Shown piece after piece: positions 8,042-15,728 of a DNA stretch of 64,000 nucleotides. The position numbers and the translations under genes were made by a program. How positions within the stretch are numbered: position 1 is the first letter of the stretch; each line of letters begins with the position of its first letter. This stretch comes from Oxalobacteraceae bacterium AB_14 (GTDB lineage Bacteria; Pseudomonadota; Gammaproteobacteria; Burkholderiales; Burkholderiaceae_D), in assembly GCA_000381565.1 (NCBI GenBank), contig KB906724.1:1243697-1307696 (forward strand), given 5' to 3'. The notes under the pieces were generated by a model. The model worked only from the letters and a program-made list of their open reading frames with translations, searched no databases and was not told where the DNA came from.

Positions 8042-9070
8042 ATGCGCCGTGTATTGCTGCCCCATGTCGTCGCCGACGAGCCGGCCCCCGCCGGCGGCGT
8101 GATCCGCGATTTCGGCGGGCGCAGCATGGGTACCCGTTGGTCGGTGCGGCTGGTGGCCGCGCCGGAGGATGCGTGCGCCCAGCTGCAGCAAGGGCTGCAG
8201 CAGCAGCTGGACGCGGTGGTGGCCGAGATGAGCCACTGGGAAAGCGACTCCGACCTCGGCCGTTTCAACCGCGCCGAGGCGGGCAGCTGGCGGCGGTTGC
8301 CGCCGGCGTTTTTCGACGTGCTGGCGTTTGCGCTGGACGTGGCCCGCGCGTCGGGAGGCGCCTACGATCCCTGCGCCGGCGCGCTGGTCAACCTGTGGGG
8401 CTTCGGCCCGCACGGCAGGTTCGACCAGCCGGATTTCGCGCCGCCGTCGGCTTCGGAAATCAGCGCGGCGCTGGCGTCGCTGGCGTCGCGACCCGTGCTG
8501 CTGGAACGGGAAGGCCGCCGCGCCCTGCAGCCGGGCGGCGTGCAGCTCGATCTGTCGGCCGTGGCCAAGGGCTACAGCGTGGACCGGCTGGCGTTTTTTT
8601 TGAAGGCACAGGGCTACGCGCATTGCCTGGTCGAAGTCGGCGGCGAGCTGCGCGGCGCCGGCGTCAAGCCGGACGGCCAGCCGTGGTGGGTGGCGCTGGA
8701 GCAGGTGGCCGACGGCGCCGACCACGCCGCGCCGCAGCCGGAGGAACTGGTGCTGGCGCTGCATGGCCTGTCGGTGGCGACCTCGGGCGACTACCGCCGC
8801 TATTTCGAGCTGGACGGCCGGCGCTATTCGCACACCATCGACCCGCGCAGTGGCATGCCGATCGCCAATGACCTGGCCTCGGTCACCGTGGTCCATCCGC
8901 AATGCATGGCGGCCGACGCCTGGTCCACCGCGCTGACGGTGCTGGGCTGCGAGCACGGCCTGCGCCTGGCCGAGCAACAAGGGCTGGCGGTGCGCTTGGT
9001 CGCCCGCCGGCGCGACGGCGGCTTCACCGAACACATGAGTACCCATTTACGCAGCATGCTCGACGAATGA
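8042..9070 (+). CDS. apbE: FAD:protein FMN transferase
   Basis: The 342-residue protein is an ApbE family member, which transfers FMN from FAD to Ser/Thr of target proteins. Visible signatures are MGTRWSVRLVA, the FNRAEAG segment, GGAYDPCAGALVNLWGFG, DLSAVAKGYSVDRLA, VEVGGELRGAG, GDYRRYFELDGRRYSHTIDPRSG and a conserved Asp in AADAWSTAL. It lacks the usual signal peptide or lipobox. The stop codon overlaps the ATG of the flavoreductase gene. The nearby DUF2271 protein is the obvious substrate candidate. Confidence 0.93.
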   Translation: MRRVLLPHVVADEPAPAGGVIRDFGGRSMGTRWSVRLVAAPEDACAQLQQGLQQQLDAVVAEMSHWESDSDLGRFNRAEAGSWRRLPPAFFDVLAFALDVARASGGAYDPCAGALVNLWGFGPHGRFDQPDFAPPSASEISAALASLASRPVLLEREGRRALQPGGVQLDLSAVAKGYSVDRLAFFLKAQGYAHCLVEVGGELRGAGVKPDGQPWWVALEQVADGADHAAPQPEELVLALHGLSVATSGDYRRYFELDGRRYSHTIDPRSGMPIANDLASVTVVHPQCMAADAWSTALTVLGCEHGLRLAEQQGLAVRLVARRRDGGFTEHMSTHLRSMLDE

Positions 9071-10431
9071 TCTGGACCAAGGACCCCACCCGATTGATGC
9101 TGGTCGCCAGCCTGGCCATCAGCTATGCGCTGGTCTGCCTGGCGCCCTACCTGCGCACGCGCCGCAAGCGCGCGGCCGCGCAGCGCGCCAGGGCCGAAGC
9201 GGCCGCCACCCCCGGCTGGATCGTCGCCTACGCCAGCCAGACCGGCAACGCCGAGCAACTGGCCGCGCAGACGCTGGCGACCCTGCGGCTGGCCGGCATC
9301 GCCGCGCAGATGAGCGAGCTATCCGAACTGCGCGCCGACGATTTGCAACGCGCCGAGCGCATCCTGTTCCTGGTCAGCACCTACGGCGAGGGCGATGCGC
9401 CGGACGCCGCCGCCGCCTTCGCCGGCCGCCTGATGACCGACAGCCTGGCGCTGCCGCGACTGCACTACGCCGTGCTGGCGCTGGGCGACAGCGCCTACGG
9501 CCAGTTCTGCGGCTTCGGCCGCGCGCTGGACCAGTGGCTGCAGGCGCAGGGGGCGCAAAGCCTGTTCCCGCGCATCGAGGTCAACCGCAGCTCGGCCGAG
9601 GCCATCGGTGCCTGGCGCCAGCAGCTCAGCCATCTGGCCGGCACCAGCGACGCGCCGGACTGGAGCGCGCCGGCCTTCGCTGACTGGCGGCTGGCCGAAC
9701 GCCGGCTGCTCAATCCGGGCAGCGCCGGCGCGCCGCTCTACCACCTGGAACTGGAACCGCTGGATGGCGCGCTGCCGGCCTGGGAGTCCGGCGACCTGGT
9801 GCAGGTGTCGGCGCCGTCCGATCCCGAACGCGCCCGTGAATACTCGATCGCCTCGATGCCGGCCGACGGCCGCGTGCAGTTGCTGGTGCGCCTGCATACG
9901 CATGCAGACGGCAGCCACGGCGCCGCCTCCGGCTGGCTGACGCGGCAGGCCGCGCTCGGCCAGGCGGTCCAGCTGCGTCTGCGCCAGCACCGCCGCTTCC
10001 GCCTGGAAGACAACGCGCAGCGGCCGCTGATCCTGATCGGCAACGGCAGCGGCATCGCCGGCCTGCGCGGCCACCTGAAGGCGCGCACGGCGTCCGGGCG
10101 GGCCCGCAACTGGCTGCTGTTCGGCGAGCGCAACGAAGCCCACGACTACCACTATCGCGACGAACTGGCGGCCTGGCAGCTGCACGCCAGTCTGGAAAAA
10201 CTGGACATGGTGTTCTCGCGCGACCAGCCCGCGCGCCGCTACGTGCAGGACAGTCTGGCCGAGCAGGCGGACGAGGTGCGGGCCTGGGTCGCGGCCGGCG
10301 CCGCGATCTACGTCTGCGGCAGCCTGGACGGCATGGCGGCCGGCGTCGACGCCGCGCTGGCCGCCGCCTTGGGCCGCGACGCGCTGGACCAGCTGGCCGC
10401 CGCCGGACGCTATCGGCGCGACGTTTATTGA
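9067..10431 (+). CDS. Membrane-anchored flavodoxin/ferredoxin-reductase (CysJ-like)
   Basis: The 454-residue protein has an N-terminal transmembrane helix (LMLVASLAISYALVCLAPYL), a flavodoxin domain (VAYASQTGNAEQLAA for FMN; LFLVSTYGEGDAPDAA), and an FAD/NADP reductase half (REYSIASM, PLILIGNGSGIAGLRGHL, LLFGERN, YVCGSLDGMAAGVD, ending RRDVY). This is the layout of sulfite-reductase alpha subunits, but no cysI is nearby. With PepSY, DUF2271 and ApbE it is likely to draw electrons from NADPH for an envelope reductase. Its ATG overlaps the apbE stop. Confidence 0.88.
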   Translation: MIWTKDPTRLMLVASLAISYALVCLAPYLRTRRKRAAAQRARAEAAATPGWIVAYASQTGNAEQLAAQTLATLRLAGIAAQMSELSELRADDLQRAERILFLVSTYGEGDAPDAAAAFAGRLMTDSLALPRLHYAVLALGDSAYGQFCGFGRALDQWLQAQGAQSLFPRIEVNRSSAEAIGAWRQQLSHLAGTSDAPDWSAPAFADWRLAERRLLNPGSAGAPLYHLELEPLDGALPAWESGDLVQVSAPSDPERAREYSIASMPADGRVQLLVRLHTHADGSHGAASGWLTRQAALGQAVQLRLRQHRRFRLEDNAQRPLILIGNGSGIAGLRGHLKARTASGRARNWLLFGERNEAHDYHYRDELAAWQLHASLEKLDMVFSRDQPARRYVQDSLAEQADEVRAWVAAGAAIYVCGSLDGMAAGVDAALAAALGRDALDQLAAAGRYRRDVY

Positions 10432-10476
10432 CGTTTTATTGCAACGCACCAATGCGGTGCAAATCCGATTGTTCTG

Positions 10477-11078
10477 ATGACGGTTGAAATCACCGGCTCG
10501 CGCATCAAGCGCATCGCCGTGGAAGGCGGCGCCTCCGCCCTGTACGGTTCGGATGCGATCGCCGGCGTGATCAACTTCATCCTGAAGAAAAACGCCCACG
10601 GCGGCACCATCGTCGCGACCTGGTCGCAGCCGGCCAGCGGCCGTCCGGGCCAGTCGTACGACACCAACCTGACCTACGGCTTCGGCGACCTGCAGGAAGA
10701 CCGCTACAACATCCTGGCGACCTACCGCCACGACGGACAGAGCCCGGTCAAGACGACCGACCGTTCGTTCGCGTCGACCTCCTATATCCCGTTCGACTAC
10801 CACGGCCACCACTACATCTACGACCGCACCAGCCCGGCGGCGGCACCGGCCAACGCCGGCGTGACCTTCAACAACGGCCTGGCGCCTATCGGCTTCAGCC
10901 CCAGGGCAAGCTGGCGCTGAGCAAGACCGCGGCTATCCGCATGGGCGTGAAAAACCTGCTGGACCGCGAGCCGCCGCTGTCGCTGCGCGCTTCGTCGGGC
11001 CACCAGATCGGCTTCGACCCGCGCTACGCGGACCAGATCGGCCGCACCGTCTACCTGACCGGCGCGCTGGCCTTCTAA
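10477..11078 (+). pseudogene. Decayed TonB-dependent receptor
   Basis: The first part (10477-10920) reads EITGSRIKR, then jumps straight to GGASALYGSDAIAGVINFILKK, so most of the plug between these elements is missing. About 90 barrel residues follow before the frame shifts. In another frame (about 10907-11078) lies the receptor C-terminus: RMGVKNLLDREPPLS ... GRTVYLTGALAF and a stop. A full receptor has roughly 900 residues; about 200 remain. Its place at the end of the Fur-controlled operon suggests the module once had its own outer-membrane iron or chelate receptor. Confidence 0.88.
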
Positions 11079-11086
11079 GTTGTAAC

Positions 11087-11164
11087 CGTCGCTCCCGCGA
11101 AGGCGGGAGCCCATGCAACGCCTATGGGCAAGCACAGCATGGATTCCCGCGTTCGCGGGAATGC
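11087..11164. repeat. Dispersed bipartite hairpin repeat, copy 3
   Basis: The halves CGTCGCTCCCGC...GCGGGAGCCCAT and ATGGATTCCCGC...GCGGGAATGC are present, starting nine bases after the decayed receptor's stop codon. Confidence 0.83.
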
Positions 11165-11185
11165 CGGGCTGATCCGCACGGCACA

Positions 11186-11218
11186 CCCTGACCGGTAGTA
11201 TTGGTCGGGGTTTTTTTA
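11186..11218 (+). terminator. Intrinsic terminator after the receptor remnant
   Basis: CCCTGACC pairs with GGTCGGGG across a 9-base loop, followed directly by seven T residues. It ends the plus-strand iron operon and overlaps the stop codon of the convergent DUF2325 gene. Confidence 0.8.
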
Positions 11219-12517
11219 TTCGGCGCCAGCTTGCTCCAGGCCGCGCGCCAGGCTGGAGATGCTGGGGTTGTCGATGAACACGCAGCGCTTGCCGGTGCGC
11301 TTGCAGTAATCCTTGACCCGCCAGTAGGCGCTGTGGCTGATGCAGCCGGTCTGGCAGATCACCAGGTCGGCCGCCGCCAGGCTGGCGTCGAGGCGGTTGG
11401 CGTTGTCCTCCAGGCCGCCGTCGTGGTGGGCGAACTGCGCGCCTTCGCGCTCGATCAGCTCGCGGTAGGTGGCGACGTTGCCGCTGCGCCCGCCCACGCA
11501 CAGCACCGCGCGCTCGTTCAGGCTCAGCGGCATCCGCATCACGTGTTCGACGACCGGGCGCGGTTCCTCCTGTAGCGGCGCCGGTCCGGCCGCCGTCTGC
11601 AACTTCGCCAGTTCCAGCTTCAGCTCGGTGATCTGGTTGCGCATGGCGCGTTCGCGCTGCTCCATCTGCACCAGCCGCTCGGCCAGTTTGGCGCGGCTCT
11701 CCAGGCCGGGGATGGACTCGCGCAGCTGCGCCAGCTCGGCCTTGAGCGCATCGATCATGCTGTCCTTGCCGACCGCCTGCGCGCGCTGCCGCATCAGCTG
11801 GGCCGCGTGCTGTTCGGCGTCCGCGCTCTTGTCGGCCAGCACCGCGGCGGCGCGTTGCTGGGCCTTGGCCAGGTCATGTGTCAGGCGCGCGTTGTCGGCC
11901 AGCGTGGCGTTGAATTTGTTGAGGTCGGCGCGCACGCAGGCACCGGCCTGGTGCTGCACCATGTGCAGGTCGCGGCACATCTGTTCTTCCAGTTCGGCGT
12001 TGCAGCGCGGATGCGTCAAGCCGGCCCAGAAGGCGCCGGCGACGTCGCCGTTGGCGACCGCCGTGTTCCACATCCCGGCCACCTGCGCGGTGCTCCTGGC
12101 GGCGCGGAAGCGCAGCAGCACGGCGGCGTAGCGGCGCTCCAGTTCCTTTTGCAGCGCCTCCGACAGGCGGTTGCGGCTGCCGCACTCGGTGACGGCGCCG
12201 ACGTGCACTTCGTAGTCGTTGGCCAGCACCTCACCCGAGCTGACTTTGTCGACCAGCTTGCGCAGCACGCCCAGCGGAAAACCGACGCCGACCAGCGGGC
12301 AATGGCAGGCATGACCCAGTTCCCACAGCCGGCGGCGGCGCGAGGCGTGCGTGTGCTCTTGCGGCCGCGGCGCCGCCATGACGCTGGTGATGGCGGGCTT
12401 GAGCACCTGCTGTTCGGCGGGGCGCGGCGGCGCGGTGGTGGCGGGCGCCAGGGCGCCGGCCACCTGCGGCATGGCGGCGGCGATGATGGCCGCCAGCGGA
12501 TCGTGTTTGTCGCACAT
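11216..12517 (-). CDS. DUF2325 domain protein with central coiled coil
   Basis: The 433-residue protein has three parts: an N-terminal region with Cys/His motifs (LWELGHACHCPLVG; THPRCNAELEEQMCRDLHMV), a long central coiled coil (about residues 215-320), and a C-terminal DUF2325 domain (AVLCVGGRSGNVATYREL, HHDGGLEDNANRL, LVICQTGCISHSAYWRVKDY, GKRCVFI). DUF2325 has a Rossmann-like look but no known reaction. ATG 12517 has AAGGAG upstream. It is the last gene of a hemP operon behind a Fur box, so a role in iron or haem handling is inferred. Confidence 0.82.
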   Translation of the reverse strand: MCDKHDPLAAIIAAAMPQVAGALAPATTAPPRPAEQQVLKPAITSVMAAPRPQEHTHASRRRRLWELGHACHCPLVGVGFPLGVLRKLVDKVSSGEVLANDYEVHVGAVTECGSRNRLSEALQKELERRYAAVLLRFRAARSTAQVAGMWNTAVANGDVAGAFWAGLTHPRCNAELEEQMCRDLHMVQHQAGACVRADLNKFNATLADNARLTHDLAKAQQRAAAVLADKSADAEQHAAQLMRQRAQAVGKDSMIDALKAELAQLRESIPGLESRAKLAERLVQMEQRERAMRNQITELKLELAKLQTAAGPAPLQEEPRPVVEHVMRMPLSLNERAVLCVGGRSGNVATYRELIEREGAQFAHHDGGLEDNANRLDASLAAADLVICQTGCISHSAYWRVKDYCKRTGKRCVFIDNPSISSLARGLEQAGAE

Positions 12518-12528
12518 GGCGGCGCTCC

Positions 12529-12861
12529 TTACATCGTGGCCGGCGCGACGCGCGCGCGCGCCATGATGCGGCTGAGGAAGTTGCTCTTTTCCTGCGTGGG
12601 CAGTTGGCGCTCGACCACGCCGGCCCACTGCTCGGACAGTTGCTGGCAGGTGGCGCTGAGCACCGGCGCCAGGTCCGGCAGGCTGGCCAGCGCTTTCAGG
12701 TGGCGCTCGATCACCGAGGCCAGCTTGACACAGCCGCCGGCGTCGTCGCTGCCGGCCGTGTAATGCGACATCAGATGCAGCACGGCGGACAGCATCAGTT
12801 CTGGATTGTGTCGGCCATGGGAGGGGGCGAGAAAAATCGGATTGCTACGGTCTATGGCCAT
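12529..12861 (-). CDS. Hypothetical protein between hemP and DUF2325
   Basis: The 110-residue, predicted all-helical, soluble protein (PELMLSAVLHLMSHYTAG; ASVIERHLKALASLPDL; QLSEQWAGVVERQL) has no domain that I recognise. ATG 12861 is preferred over the TTG one codon earlier because AGGAG lies eight bases upstream of it. It ends 11 bases before the DUF2325 ATG and is presumably co-transcribed with hemP. The tandem placement suggests a partner for DUF2325. Confidence 0.68.
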   Translation of the reverse strand: MAIDRSNPIFLAPSHGRHNPELMLSAVLHLMSHYTAGSDDAGGCVKLASVIERHLKALASLPDLAPVLSATCQQLSEQWAGVVERQLPTQEKSNFLSRIMARARVAPATM

Positions 12862-12948
12862 CAAACGCTCCTGGTTTCAATGAGGAAGTCTGGCTGGCTT
12901 GCGGCTGGCTACTCGGGCGGGACGGGCGCGGCGGCGCCCTGGGGGACC

Positions 12949-13149
12949 TCAGGCGGTCAGGATCAGCTTGTTGAGCTGGGTGATGCGCAGGCGGTAGATG
13001 CGGCCCGAATGCTCGATCTCGATTTCACGGCCGTCATCCATCAGCTTGGCGCTGCTGATGCGCTTGACCGGGCCGATCGCCGGTGCGGCGACAACGGTCG
13101 CGGCGTGGGCGGTGACGGCGGGTGGAGTGGCGGGCAGGGCGGTGGTCAT
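12949..13149 (-). CDS. hemP: Hemin uptake protein HemP
   Basis: The 66-residue protein ends with the HemP/HmuP signature: REIEIEHSGRIYRLRITQLN followed by KLILT. The first 25 residues are a low-complexity Ala/Thr/Pro stretch. HemP is a small cytoplasmic protein needed for haem uptake, in some species an activator of the haem receptor gene. It is the first gene after a Fur box. No haem receptor or ABC transporter is in this window, so its targets must lie elsewhere. Confidence 0.9.
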   Translation of the reverse strand: MTTALPATPPAVTAHAATVVAAPAIGPVKRISSAKLMDDGREIEIEHSGRIYRLRITQLNKLILTA

Positions 13150-13164
13150 CTTGGGGGCTCCTTT

Positions 13165-13185
13165 AAATAAGAATGATTCGCATTT
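13165..13185 (-). promoter_or_regulatory. Fur box upstream of hemP
   Basis: Read on the minus strand the site is AAATGCGAATCATTCTTATT(T), a typical GATAAT-type Fur box with the AATCATT core. It lies 16-36 bases before the hemP ATG, overlapping the expected promoter. Iron-dependent repression of hemP, the small gene and DUF2325 follows by inference. Confidence 0.8.
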
Positions 13186-13257
13186 GCATTTATTATTGTG
13201 GAAGCACGGTAGGAATGCAAGCGTTATTTGGCGGGGATTGCAGCGCTGGCGGAAGGC

Positions 13258-13288
13258 ATAAAAAAGAGCCCGGCAGGAGTGACCGGGC
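13258..13288 (-). terminator. Intrinsic terminator of the FNR/CRP-type gene
   Basis: On the minus strand GCCCGG pairs with CCGGGC across nine bases, followed by TCTTTTTT. It starts 36 bases after the regulator's stop codon and separates it from the hemP unit. Confidence 0.8.
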
Positions 13289-13323
13289 CCAAGCTGGGTT
13301 CGCGCGCGGGGGCGGCGCTTACA

Positions 13324-14184
13324 TCACAGCGCCGCCAGCAATTGCGCCGGGGCGTCGCTTTCGGCGCCCTTGGTCTTGGCGGCCGCCAGCTGCTTGGCGC
13401 GGGTGCGCGAGGGCGGCAGGCGGCGCAGGGTTTTCAGCGCTTCCGGGTCCTTGATGCCGATGGTGCGCTGGTCCACGCTGATCAGGCCGATCTCGTTGAA
13501 GGCCGACAGCGTGCGGCTGACCGTTTCCAGCGTCAGGCCCAGGTAGCTGCCGATTTCGTGGCGTGTCATGCGCAGGTTGAACAGCTTGCTGGAATAGCCC
13601 ATCTGGGCGAAGCGCTCGGCCAGCGCCACCAGGAAGCGCGCCACGCGCGCCTCGGCGCTGAGCGCGCCCAGCATGCCGATCATCGCTTGCTCGCGCACCA
13701 GCTCGCGGCTCATGACGCCGTACATCATGTTTTCCAGCTCCAGGTGGACCCGGCCCAGCGCCGTCAGCTTCTTGAACGGCAGCAGGATCAGGTCGCAGTC
13801 GGACAGGGCCACCGCCTCGGACGAGTAGTGGCGGGTGTGGATGCCGTCCACGCCCAGCATGTCGCCCTTCATCGGGAAGCTGAGCACCTGTTCGTTGCCG
13901 AATTCGTCGATGAGCACCGTCTTCAGGAAGCCGGAGTTGACGATGTACAGCGTGTCGAAGGGCTGGCCGATGGTGTGGATGCGCTGGCCCGTCTTGAACT
14001 GCACGTGCTGGAACAGCAGTTCCTCGTTGGTGACCGAACAGGCCGCCGGGATGTGCAGCAAATCGCAGACTTCCTTCAGGTTCGACCAGAGCCGCCCCTG
14101 ACGCTGACGGCCCGCCTCCATCGACGAGGACTGCATGGTCGCAGTGGTGGCCGGGCGAATTTCAGACGTTTGCGTAGGCAGCAT
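13324..14184 (-). CDS. CRP/FNR-family regulator with incomplete Fe-S cysteine set
   Basis: The 286-residue protein has a cyclic-nucleotide-like beta-roll (GQRIHTIGQPFDTLYIVNSG; GDMLGVDGIH) and a C-terminal helix-turn-helix (TRHEIGSYLGLTLETVSRTL) with the E-x-x-S-R recognition residues of FNR, implying TTGAT half-sites. The region aligned with the FNR iron-sulfur loop reads SNLKEVCDLLHIPAACSV and lacks the C-x2-C pair, so classical oxygen sensing is doubtful. ATG 14184 follows AGGAGATCAAC. The neighbours are a response regulator and a universal stress gene with a perfect FNR box. Confidence 0.88.
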   Translation of the reverse strand: MLPTQTSEIRPATTATMQSSSMEAGRQRQGRLWSNLKEVCDLLHIPAACSVTNEELLFQHVQFKTGQRIHTIGQPFDTLYIVNSGFLKTVLIDEFGNEQVLSFPMKGDMLGVDGIHTRHYSSEAVALSDCDLILLPFKKLTALGRVHLELENMMYGVMSRELVREQAMIGMLGALSAEARVARFLVALAERFAQMGYSSKLFNLRMTRHEIGSYLGLTLETVSRTLSAFNEIGLISVDQRTIGIKDPEALKTLRRLPPSRTRAKQLAAAKTKGAESDAPAQLLAAL

Positions 14185-14422
14185 GTTGATCTCCTGTGTA
14201 CAGGTATTGCTTTTCGAAAGGACGGGAAATGGGCTGTGCCGCGCTGCTTGGTTTCCTGTTGTGGTGTCGCACGGCATCTTGCTGCGTGTCTGTAGCCGTG
14301 CAGCATGTATCGTATGGTTTCAGTATGCCAACGAGGGGGGGAGATAGATATCAGCAATGGCTGAATATGCGCGTAGGACGCAGCGTAGCAATGTAGGAGT
14401 TGTCCTAACGACGGACGGGAAT

Positions 14423-15067
14423 TCAGGTCTTGAAGGGAGACAACAGACGATGAGCCACGGCATATTGCACCATCTCCGAGAGCGAGCTCATGCCCATTTT
14501 CTGCATGATGCGGGTCTTGTGGGTGCTGACGGTCTTGACGCTCAGGTGCAGGCTGTTGGCGATTTCAGTGATCGACTTGCCGGCCACCAATAGCGAAAAC
14601 ACCTCGAACTCGCGGTCCGAGAGTTGTTTATGCAACAGGCTTTCGTTGGGCATCATGATGTTCAGCGCCAGTTGCTCGGCCACTTCGGTGCTGATGTAGG
14701 GACGGCCGGAGGCGACCTTGCGGATCGCGCCGACCAGCTGGGTGCCGGCGCTTTCCTTGGTCAGGTAGCCCTGGGCGCCGGCGCGGATGGCGCGCACCGC
14801 GTACTGTTCCTCTTCGTGCATGGTCAGGATCAGGATGGCGAGCTTGGGCGCTTCCGCCTTGATCTGGCGGATCAGGTCGACACCGCTGCGGCCGGGCATG
14901 GACAAGTCCAGCAGCAGCAGGTCGAAACCGCCCTGGCGCACATGGCCCAGGACTTCGAAGCCATCGATGGCCTCGCCTACGATGTCGATGTCGGGAGCGC
15001 CGTCGAGGATGCGCTTGAGACCCTCACGCATGATGGTGTGGTCGTCGGCAATGACAATTCGAATCAT
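14423..15067 (-). CDS. NarL/FixJ-family response regulator
   Basis: The 214-residue protein has a receiver domain with acidic pocket D8/D9, phospho-acceptor Asp54 (LLLLDLSMPG), Thr (LILTMH) and Lys (YLTKES), followed by a LuxR-type helix-turn-helix (LSDREFEVFSLLVAGKSITE; LSVKTVSTHKTRIMQKMG). No histidine kinase is adjacent, so its sensor is encoded elsewhere. It is on the same strand as the FNR-like and USP genes but separated by 103 and 238 bases, suggesting its own promoter. Confidence 0.93.
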   Translation of the reverse strand: MIRIVIADDHTIMREGLKRILDGAPDIDIVGEAIDGFEVLGHVRQGGFDLLLLDLSMPGRSGVDLIRQIKAEAPKLAILILTMHEEEQYAVRAIRAGAQGYLTKESAGTQLVGAIRKVASGRPYISTEVAEQLALNIMMPNESLLHKQLSDREFEVFSLLVAGKSITEIANSLHLSVKTVSTHKTRIMQKMGMSSLSEMVQYAVAHRLLSPFKT

Positions 15068-15083
15068 AGGGATGCTTGAGGGA

Positions 15084-15113
15084 AAAAGTAATTAAAAGTA
15101 ATTAAAAGTAAGT
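15084..15113. repeat. Tandem AAAAGTAATT repeat in the response-regulator leader
   Basis: Three imperfect head-to-tail copies of a 10-bp unit (AAAAGTAATT, AAAAGTAATT, AAAAGTAAGT) sit 17-46 bases upstream of the response-regulator ATG. They could be stacked regulator sites spaced one helical turn apart, or simple AT-rich leader. Confidence 0.55.
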
Positions 15114-15170
15114 ATTATTGTGTTTGAACTAATCTTGTGATCTTACTACAAAAAGCATCTCGACCGCGTT

Positions 15171-15638
15171 TTATTTGCTGCCGGGCTCCTTGATCAAGCG
15201 GTGCACCAGCACCGGTGTTTTGGCGTGCGACAACACCTTGTTGGTTACGCTGCCCAGCAGCAGCTGGCCCCAGCCGCTGCGGCCATGCGAACCCATGAAG
15301 ATCAGGTCGCAGTGGTGTTTTTCCGCCACATCGACGATCTTTTGCGCCGCGCTTTCCGCAAACGCCGTCAGCGCCTCGCACGGCACGCCGCGCTTGGCGC
15401 AGGAATCGACCACGTCCTGCGTATGTTCCTTGCCGGCGCGCAGCATCGCGGCGCGGTACTCGTCCTCGCTGGGGTAGCTGGGCGGGATGATTTCGACGTA
15501 GATCGGGTACTGGTAGTCGGGCGCGACGAACAGCACCAGCACTTCGGCCTTCATCTGTTCGGCAAAGGCCACCCCGGCGCAGGCGGTTTTACTGGAGACG
15601 GCGGAGCCGTCGGTGGTGATCAAGATTTTGCGGTACAT
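15171..15638 (-). CDS. Universal stress protein (UspA family)
   Basis: The 155-residue protein shows the USP fold: MYRKILITTDGS at the start, then the ATP-binding pattern LIFMGSHGRSGWGQLLLGSV...VLSHAKTPVLV (G-2x-G-9x-G-S/T). ATG 15638 has CAGGAGG upstream. A perfect FNR-type box lies 77-90 bases before the start, so it is likely induced under oxygen limitation, like the USPs controlled by ANR in Pseudomonas. The exact stress role is unknown. Confidence 0.92.
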   Translation of the reverse strand: MYRKILITTDGSAVSSKTACAGVAFAEQMKAEVLVLFVAPDYQYPIYVEIIPPSYPSEDEYRAAMLRAGKEHTQDVVDSCAKRGVPCEALTAFAESAAQKIVDVAEKHHCDLIFMGSHGRSGWGQLLLGSVTNKVLSHAKTPVLVHRLIKEPGSK

Positions 15639-15714
15639 GATGAACCTCCTGTTAAAACCAGCTGGCTGCTCTTCATTGTAGCCCCGATTTACATTATTGT
15701 TAGTATGGAAAGAC

Positions 15715-15728
15715 TTGATGATTATCAA
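15715..15728 (-). promoter_or_regulatory. FNR/ANR box (TTGAT-N4-ATCAA)
   Basis: TTGATGATTATCAA is a perfect match to the FNR consensus. A possible -10 (TAATGT on the minus strand, 15696-15691) follows at about the distance expected for a class II activator site upstream of the USP gene. Confidence 0.75.

Noticed and set aside
15190..15198. TTGATCAAG as a second FNR-type site
   Set aside because: It lacks the 4-base spacer between half-sites and lies inside the USP coding sequence.
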